This document shows, one piece after another, positions 61,598-64,000 of a stretch of DNA of 64,000 nucleotides. Numbering within the stretch: the first letter of the stretch is position 1; each line of letters begins with the position of its first letter. Location: NCBI GenBank assembly GCA_946998205.1, contig CAMPYJ010000008.1, positions 1 through 64,000 on the forward strand, read 5' to 3'. The notes beneath the pieces were generated by a model. The model ran no database searches. It was not told the origin of the DNA and saw nothing but the letters and a program-made list of their open reading frames with translations. Origin of the DNA: an uncultured Prevotella sp. (GTDB lineage: Bacteria; Bacteroidota; Bacteroidia; Bacteroidales; Bacteroidaceae). The position numbers and the translations under genes were made by a program.

Positions 61598-63292
61598 ATG
61601 AAAAAGAGCATTATTTTAGGTATAGGTTTGATTGTGGCGATGTCAAGTTGCAACGACTTCTTGGACATCAGCCCGTACGACTCTTTTACCAATAACCCCA
61701 CATATTGGAGCAATACCAGCAATTTGGACAATCAGTGTAACCATTTCCTGAACGATTATGTAGGATATGGCAATGGTGGCGGTGGTGGATGGTTCTATTT
61801 TAAGACCTTGAGTGATGACCAAGTGAGCTATCAAGATAATCTGTGGTCATACACCAACGTGGTTTCTGCCTCAAGTAACTGGTCAAATCCATTAACAGAA
61901 ATACGACGCGCCAGCTATATTATCCAGGGTTTGAAATCTTCTACGTTGTCCAAAACTTTGAAGGCAAGTTATGAAGGCATTGCTCGCTTGAATCGTGCCT
62001 GGCAGTATTATCAGTTCGTGAGAGAATATGGAGACGTGCCATGGGTAGGACATGTAGTGTCTACTGACGATAATGACGTGCTGTATGGTCCGAGAGTAGA
62101 TCGCGATATTGTCATGGACAGCGTGTTAAACGATTTAGACTTTGCTGCCAAACACATTCAGGGAAGCAACAAACAGCGTTTTACAGCTGATATGGCGTTG
62201 GCAATGAAAGCCGATGTTACATTGTTTGAAGGAACCTATTGTAAGTACCGTACTGCTAAAGAAAATGCCGGCAAAGGTCCTGATGTGGCACGTGCCCAAA
62301 AGTATTTGAATGAGTGTGTGTCGGCTTGTGAAGCATTGATGAAGAAGAGATACAAGCTCAATGATTCCTATCAGGGTATTTATAATTCGGTAGATTTGAG
62401 TAAAAATCCTGAAATCATTTTCTACAAGCCTTATTCTCAGAACGTCTTAATGCACTCAACAGTCGATTATACTTTGAATACCAGTGGTACACACGGTATG
62501 ACAAAGGATGCCTTTGATGCTTATTTATTCTTGGATGGAAAGCCAAAGGCAACAACGACGTTGAACAATACCGATGCGGTACAGGAAGATGCGAATGGTG
62601 TTTTTAACATCAATTCTTTGCTTGCAGTGCGTGATAAGCGTCTGGCAGTAACTATAGATACGGTTTTGGTGTTCAAAGGAAAGCCTTATTCGCGTGCTGG
62701 GTCGAATGAATTTACTTCGACAACAGGGTATGGTGTAGCCAAATATGATAACCCTAAGGAAATGACTACCAATGACCGAAACAACATAGGGAAGCAATAT
62801 ACCGATTGTCCTATCTATTGGTTGTCTGTGATTTACTTGAACTATGCGGAAGCAAAAGCAGAGTTAGGTAATCTAACCCAAGCAGATTTGGATAAGAGTG
62901 TGAACCTTTTGCAGAAGCGCGCGGGCTTGCCAAACATGACAACAACGCCAGAGGCTGACCCTGCCAACAACATGAACGTAAGCAACTTGTTGTGGGAAAT
63001 CCGACGGGTACGCCGTTGTGAGTTGATGTTCGACAACTGGTATCGCTACTGGGACTTGATACGTTGGCACCAACTTGATTTGCTAGACTCACAAAAGCAT
63101 CCCAATATCTATCTTGGCGCTAACTTAAAGTATTTGAAAAAACCAGAAGTTGATGTGAATGCCGAAGGATATATGATTGGTTCAAATACCTTGAAGCAGG
63201 TTCGTACCTTTGACAAGAAGCATTATTTCTATCCTGTTCCGACTGGACAGATAACGCTTAACAAGGAATTAAAGCAAAATCCAGGATGGTAA
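61598..63292 (+). CDS. SusD/RagB-type surface lipoprotein
   Basis: A 564-residue lipoprotein (signal MKKSIILGIGLIVAMSSC, lipidated Cys18, then NDFLDISPYDSF). TPR-like helices form the SusD core; typical C-terminal segments are LLWEIRRVRRCELMFDNWYRYWDLIRWHQ and HYFYPVPTGQITLNKELKQNPGW. It caps the SusC-like barrel and captures ligand. It lies 26 bp after the susC-like gene and is followed by a hairpin. Confidence 0.95.
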   Translation: MKKSIILGIGLIVAMSSCNDFLDISPYDSFTNNPTYWSNTSNLDNQCNHFLNDYVGYGNGGGGGWFYFKTLSDDQVSYQDNLWSYTNVVSASSNWSNPLTEIRRASYIIQGLKSSTLSKTLKASYEGIARLNRAWQYYQFVREYGDVPWVGHVVSTDDNDVLYGPRVDRDIVMDSVLNDLDFAAKHIQGSNKQRFTADMALAMKADVTLFEGTYCKYRTAKENAGKGPDVARAQKYLNECVSACEALMKKRYKLNDSYQGIYNSVDLSKNPEIIFYKPYSQNVLMHSTVDYTLNTSGTHGMTKDAFDAYLFLDGKPKATTTLNNTDAVQEDANGVFNINSLLAVRDKRLAVTIDTVLVFKGKPYSRAGSNEFTSTTGYGVAKYDNPKEMTTNDRNNIGKQYTDCPIYWLSVIYLNYAEAKAELGNLTQADLDKSVNLLQKRAGLPNMTTTPEADPANNMNVSNLLWEIRRVRRCELMFDNWYRYWDLIRWHQLDLLDSQKHPNIYLGANLKYLKKPEVDVNAEGYMIGSNTLKQVRTFDKKHYFYPVPTGQITLNKELKQNPGW

Positions 63293-63332
63293 TTGGTGAC
63301 TGAATGTAATGGAAGTTACGTTTTTATAGATA

Positions 63333-63374
63333 GAGCCACGCTTGTTCTTATAATCATAATTGCAAGTGTGGCTC
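63333..63374 (+). terminator. Hairpin after the susD-like gene
   Basis: GAGCCACGCTTG pairs with CAAGTGTGGCTC (one G-U) across 18 nt. The U-run is poor, but its position suggests termination. Confidence 0.5.
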
Positions 63375-63524
63375 TTGCGTGTTCAGTGCGATCATCAACA
63401 TTGTAACTAAAGACGGTGAATCTGGATTTGTGTTGTGTGGCTCTTTCTATGGTTGTTTTCGGGGGCGTTAGGGGCTCAACATCTGTTATTTTTTATTTTC
63501 TTTTGGCATCCATCAGAAAAAGAT

Positions 63525-63532
63525 TACCTTTG
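63525..63532 (+). promoter_or_regulatory. Promoter for murF-alr
   Basis: TACCTTTG with TTTG at 63502-63505, 19 bp upstream; 21 bp before the ATG. Confidence 0.65.
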
Positions 63533-63553
63533 TATTGATAAATATTGACTTTT

Positions 63554-64000
63554 ATGACATATAGTATCGAAAAGGTTACCACACTCATAGGTGCGCGGCG
63601 TTATGGAACGAAAAATGCACAGATAGGCTTCATCTTGACTGACAGTCGATCGCTCTGCTTTCCTGAAGAAACTTTATTTTTTGCTTTGGTGACCGAACGT
63701 AACAATGGTCATCATTATATTCCGGAACTCTATCTGCGTGGCGTGCGTAACTTCGTGGTTTCGGCTGTGCCTGTTGGTTACGACAAACTTTATCCTGAAG
63801 CCAACTTCCTCAAGGTGGTTGATACGCACAAAGCCTTGCAGAGACTGGCAGAACGGCATCGCGATGAGTTTGACATTCCCATCGTGGGCATCACGGGTTC
63901 AAATGGAAAAACAATGGTGAAAGAGTGGTTGTATCAGCTGCTTTCACCCCAATTTTACGTCACTCGCTCACCTCGCAGCTACAATTCACAGATTGGTGTG
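63554..64000 (+). CDS. murF: MurF-type ligase, N-terminal part (probably MurF-Alr fusion), cut by window end
   Basis: 149 codons are open to the right edge. The start MTYSIEKVTTLIGARRYG is followed by a MurF-like substrate domain (TDSRSLCFPEETLFFALV; YIPELYLRGVRNFVVS) and the ATP-binding P-loop GITGSNGKTMVKEWL. UDP-MurNAc-tripeptide:D-Ala-D-Ala ligase completes the cytoplasmic peptidoglycan precursor. In Bacteroidetes genes with this N-terminus usually continue into an alanine racemase; that half is not visible here. Confidence 0.88.
   Translation, partial: MTYSIEKVTTLIGARRYGTKNAQIGFILTDSRSLCFPEETLFFALVTERNNGHHYIPELYLRGVRNFVVSAVPVGYDKLYPEANFLKVVDTHKALQRLAERHRDEFDIPIVGITGSNGKTMVKEWLYQLLSPQFYVTRSPRSYNSQIGV

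Noticed and set aside
58233..63292. Classical polysaccharide utilisation locus
   Set aside because: Only the susC/susD-like pair is present. No carbohydrate-active enzyme or regulator lies next to it, so no substrate is assigned.

Overview
The window reads as chromosomal DNA from a Bacteroidales bacterium, most likely Prevotellaceae. The evidence is a SusC/SusD pair, a MurF-Alr fusion start, DUF1599, DUF3098 and DoxX/BT_3928-type genes in their usual Bacteroidetes neighbourhoods, start regions without Shine-Dalgarno sequences, and many upstream TAnnTTTG (-7) boxes typical of the Bacteroidetes primary sigma factor. Genus and species are inference. I saw no rRNA, tRNA, transposase, integrase or CRISPR array.

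Layout. 0.2-7.7 kb (+): housekeeping genes for a SPOR lipoprotein, RuvX, peptide deformylase, a TPR protein, ThrS, IF-3, L35 and L20. 8.5-10.3 kb (+): an SLC13-type anion permease with two TrkA-C domains. 11.3-16.8 kb (-): exonuclease III, GTP cyclohydrolase I, a SPOR protein, triose-phosphate isomerase, a DoxX-like membrane protein, DUF1599 and a small lipoprotein. 16.9-18.4 kb (+): a CCA-adding/HD enzyme. 18.5-21.0 kb (-): a PLP-synthesis operon (pdxS, pdxT) led by a ThiD-like/AraC fusion whose kinase motifs are degraded. 21.9-26.5 kb (+): ftsX, DUF3098, uppP, truB, queA, folK. Then rpsO (-) and typA/bipA (+).

29.2-46.8 kb is a large peptidoglycan-salvage locus: beta-lactamase/SGNH hydrolase fusion, murQ, murK, a DUF5009 membrane protein, namZ-like DUF1343, ampG-like permease, a two-part glycosyltransferase, metallophosphoesterase/PQQ propeller, multidomain zinc amidase, sodium:solute symporter and a second namZ-like gene, all on the minus strand. 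A second, divergent MurK-like gene faces the other way. Together these would trim cell-wall fragments outside the cytoplasm, import them, phosphorylate MurNAc and cleave its lactyl ether. 47.5-57.1 kb holds a DMT permease and a six-gene minus-strand export operon (TetR, ABC, ABC, RND/MMPL, LolA-like, outer-membrane barrel). 58.2-63.3 kb holds an orphan SusC/SusD pair, and murF-alr runs off the right edge.

The most unusual feature lies in the intergenic gaps. Six of them carry degenerate tandem arrays with the same period of about 22 bp and a shared core (CAATGCTTTT, then about 7 variable bases, then CAAAC). Four of the arrays follow a conserved leader (ATTTTCTTGACA...TTCAT...CGCrTATT) and precede a T-rich right end. 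Two copies are near-identical 383-bp elements in direct orientation that bracket the 10-kb export module. The closest architecture I know is the minisatellite-bearing BrickBuilt MITE family of Porphyromonas gingivalis, but I cannot test homology here. A separate 276-bp element with 25-bp inverted ends sits at 10.9-11.2 kb, with part of its end repeated at the left edge of the window.
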